7,089 nt of DNA from an uncultured Bacteroidota bacterium (GTDB taxonomy: Bacteria; Bacteroidota; Bacteroidia; Chitinophagales; Chitinophagaceae), in assembly GCA_903913355.1 (NCBI GenBank), contig CAIWKU010000403.1, positions 1-7,089 of the forward strand, written 5' to 3'. Below the pieces are notes generated by a model. It was not told the DNA's origin. It made no database searches and saw only the letters and a list, made by a program, of their open reading frames with translations. This document shows positions 5,907 to 7,089 of this stretch, one piece after another (within the stretch, counting starts at the first letter, position 1; each line of letters opens with the position of its first letter). The position numbers and the translations under genes are program-made.

Positions 5907-5934
5907 AGATAGCTGACCGATTAGTCAGTTATTT
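5907..5934. repeat. Palindrome upstream of the GH28 gene, downstream of the SulP gene
   Basis: The core CTGAC (5913-5917) and GTCAG (5924-5928) are exact reverse complements around CGATTA; the dyad extends to 11 pairs with two G-T pairs (5907-5917 with 5924-5934). In the minus-strand RNA those two pairs become mismatches and no T-run follows, so it is a poor terminator for the SulP gene. The 16-bp core, 70-85 bp upstream of the GH28 ATG, is of the size of a transcription-factor operator. Confidence 0.45.
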
Positions 5935-6031
5935 TATAAACGAATATTTGAAATTTATTTGTAATAAGTGAAGCAGGTAAATGTGCTGCTCTTGATTTAT
6001 TGGGAGATGAAGTAGAAAGGAGCTTGTGTTC

Positions 6032-7089
6032 TTACAAGGGATCACGAATAATTTTTTCTGCTCTGGCCAATGCCGCTTCAAAATTGGTGGTAACATTTGC
6101 TTTCCCGATTGAAAACAATAAACGGGCATCCTGTAATTGCTTCAATACCTGTGTGCTGTTTACTTCAGACAAGATAATTTTTGTGCCCTGGCGTTTCGAC
6201 TCCTTGTACACTTCTTCAATGGTTTTGATACCGGTAGCATCGATAATAGGTACTCGGCGCATTCTGATGATGAGGATCTTTGGCGGTTTCTCAATAAACC
6301 GCATGGCTTCTTTAAACTTATGGGCAGCACCAAAAAATAATGGCCCGGTTATTTCAAAAACCTCTACACCAGCGGGTATCGCAAAATTGCCAATGGCTTC
6401 AGCATCTTTACCGGACCCGGTTTCTGCAAGTTCATTTTGAAATATACTCACATCTGAATATTGTATCATTTTCCGCATAAACAGAAACGCCGCCAATACC
6501 ATACCTATTTCAATGGCAACAGTAAGGTCTATAATAACCGTCAGGAAAAAAGTAGTCAGCAAAACAGCCATATCACTTTTGTTACCTTTCAAAACAAACA
6601 GGAAACTTTCCCATTCGCTCATATTATAAGCTACCACCACCAGTATGCCTGCCAGCGTTCCCATCGGTATTAAGGCCGCCCATTTACCAACAAATAACAT
6701 GATTAATAATAAGGTTATAGCATGCACCATTCCGGCAATCGGTGTACGACCGCCGTTTTTTACATTGGTTGCTGTTCGGGCAATAGCGCCGGTTGCCGGA
6801 ATGCCTCCAAAAATTGAGGAGAAAATATTGGCAGTGCCCTGTGCCACGAGCTCCATATTCGATTTATGGTTGCCTCCAATCATTCCATCTGAAACCACAG
6901 CGGATAGTAAGGACTCGATACCACCCAATAATGCAATGGTAAACGCGGGCTGGATTAATTTTTTTATTGTAGCAAAGTCTATATGTGGTATTACCGGACT
7001 TGGCAATGAGGAGGGGATGGCACCAAACCTGCTGCCAATGGTCTCTACGGGTAAATGGAATAATTGCATGGCAGCGGTGGTTACCAGAA
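6032..7089 (-). CDS. SulP-family inorganic anion transporter with STAS domain, 3' part
   Basis: The frame runs through the right edge, so the N-terminal membrane half is missing; about 352 residues are visible, six of them upstream of an internal Met at 7069. Numbering from that Met, the visible part has the SulP core segment ESLLSAVVSDGMIGGNHKSN (52-71), ELVAQGTANIFSSIFGGIPA and TGAIARTATNVKNGGRTP, then hydrophobic segments at about 112-128, 131-150 and 165-200, and a cytoplasmic STAS domain (about 235-335) with D277-A278-T279-G280 in the usual D-S/T-G position. SulP/SLC26 proteins move sulfate, bicarbonate or other anions, mostly with Na+ or H+; the substrate cannot be assigned here. It is on the same strand as the GH28 gene with 188 bp between them. 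The internal Met is not proposed as the start, because the transporter core is already under way. Confidence 0.92.
   Translation of the reverse strand, partial: LVTTAAMQLFHLPVETIGSRFGAIPSSLPSPVIPHIDFATIKKLIQPAFTIALLGGIESLLSAVVSDGMIGGNHKSNMELVAQGTANIFSSIFGGIPATGAIARTATNVKNGGRTPIAGMVHAITLLLIMLFVGKWAALIPMGTLAGILVVVAYNMSEWESFLFVLKGNKSDMAVLLTTFFLTVIIDLTVAIEIGMVLAAFLFMRKMIQYSDVSIFQNELAETGSGKDAEAIGNFAIPAGVEVFEITGPLFFGAAHKFKEAMRFIEKPPKILIIRMRRVPIIDATGIKTIEEVYKESKRQGTKIILSEVNSTQVLKQLQDARLLFSIGKANVTTNFEAALARAEKIIRDPL

Noticed and set aside
6000..6673. Several + strand frames opposite the SulP gene, and a - strand frame at 5929-6129 overlapping its end
   Set aside because: All overlap the SulP/STAS coding sequence in other frames and their translations look random.

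Overview
The window looks like ordinary chromosomal DNA of a member of the Bacteroidota, probably a Chitinophagaceae-type soil or freshwater bacterium. I infer this from moderate-to-low GC, starts without Shine-Dalgarno sequences, promoter candidates of the TTG-N19-TAnnTTT type, and the gene families present: a DUF4242 protein, DinB, AHSA1 and NTF2-like small proteins, a secreted GH28 enzyme and an M28 peptidase with a PA domain. There is no tRNA, rRNA, CRISPR array, insertion sequence, phage gene or recognisable defence system.

Layout. From 1 to 756 (+) runs the 3' part of a YVTN-type beta-propeller gene cut by the window edge. It converges on a secreted M28 metallopeptidase (825-2198, -), and a 13-bp hairpin (755-802) lies between them. 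Upstream of the peptidase, on the same strand, are three small cytoplasmic proteins: an AHSA1/SRPBCC protein (2334-2747), an NTF2-like protein (2780-3139) and a DUF4242 protein (3275-3547). The NTF2-like and AHSA1 genes are 32 bp apart and probably form one transcription unit. A set of mutually exclusive hairpins (3194-3258) separates them from DUF4242.

A 342-bp non-coding region (3548-3889) divides DUF4242 from a divergent DinB-like gene (3890-4396, +). It holds two face-to-face promoter candidates and an inverted repeat over one -7 box. DinB converges, with only 7 bp between stop codons, on a secreted GH28 polygalacturonase-like enzyme (4404-5843, -). Upstream of that gene are a palindrome (5907-5934) and the 3' part of a SulP anion transporter with a STAS domain (6032-7089, -), cut by the right edge.

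How the genes fit together. I see no single pathway. The secreted proteins (beta-propeller by family habit only, since its N-terminus is missing; M28 peptidase; GH28) fit a polymer-degrading lifestyle. The small proteins are single-domain, mostly stress or unassigned families that often sit near each other in Bacteroidota. I found no convincing new multi-gene system. The most interesting items are regulatory: the competing hairpins between DUF4242 and the NTF2-like gene, the overlapping divergent promoters with an operator-like repeat, and the stop codons built into hairpin arms at both convergent junctions. The GH28 enzyme also appears to lack the arginine of the family's usual R-x-K substrate-binding motif.
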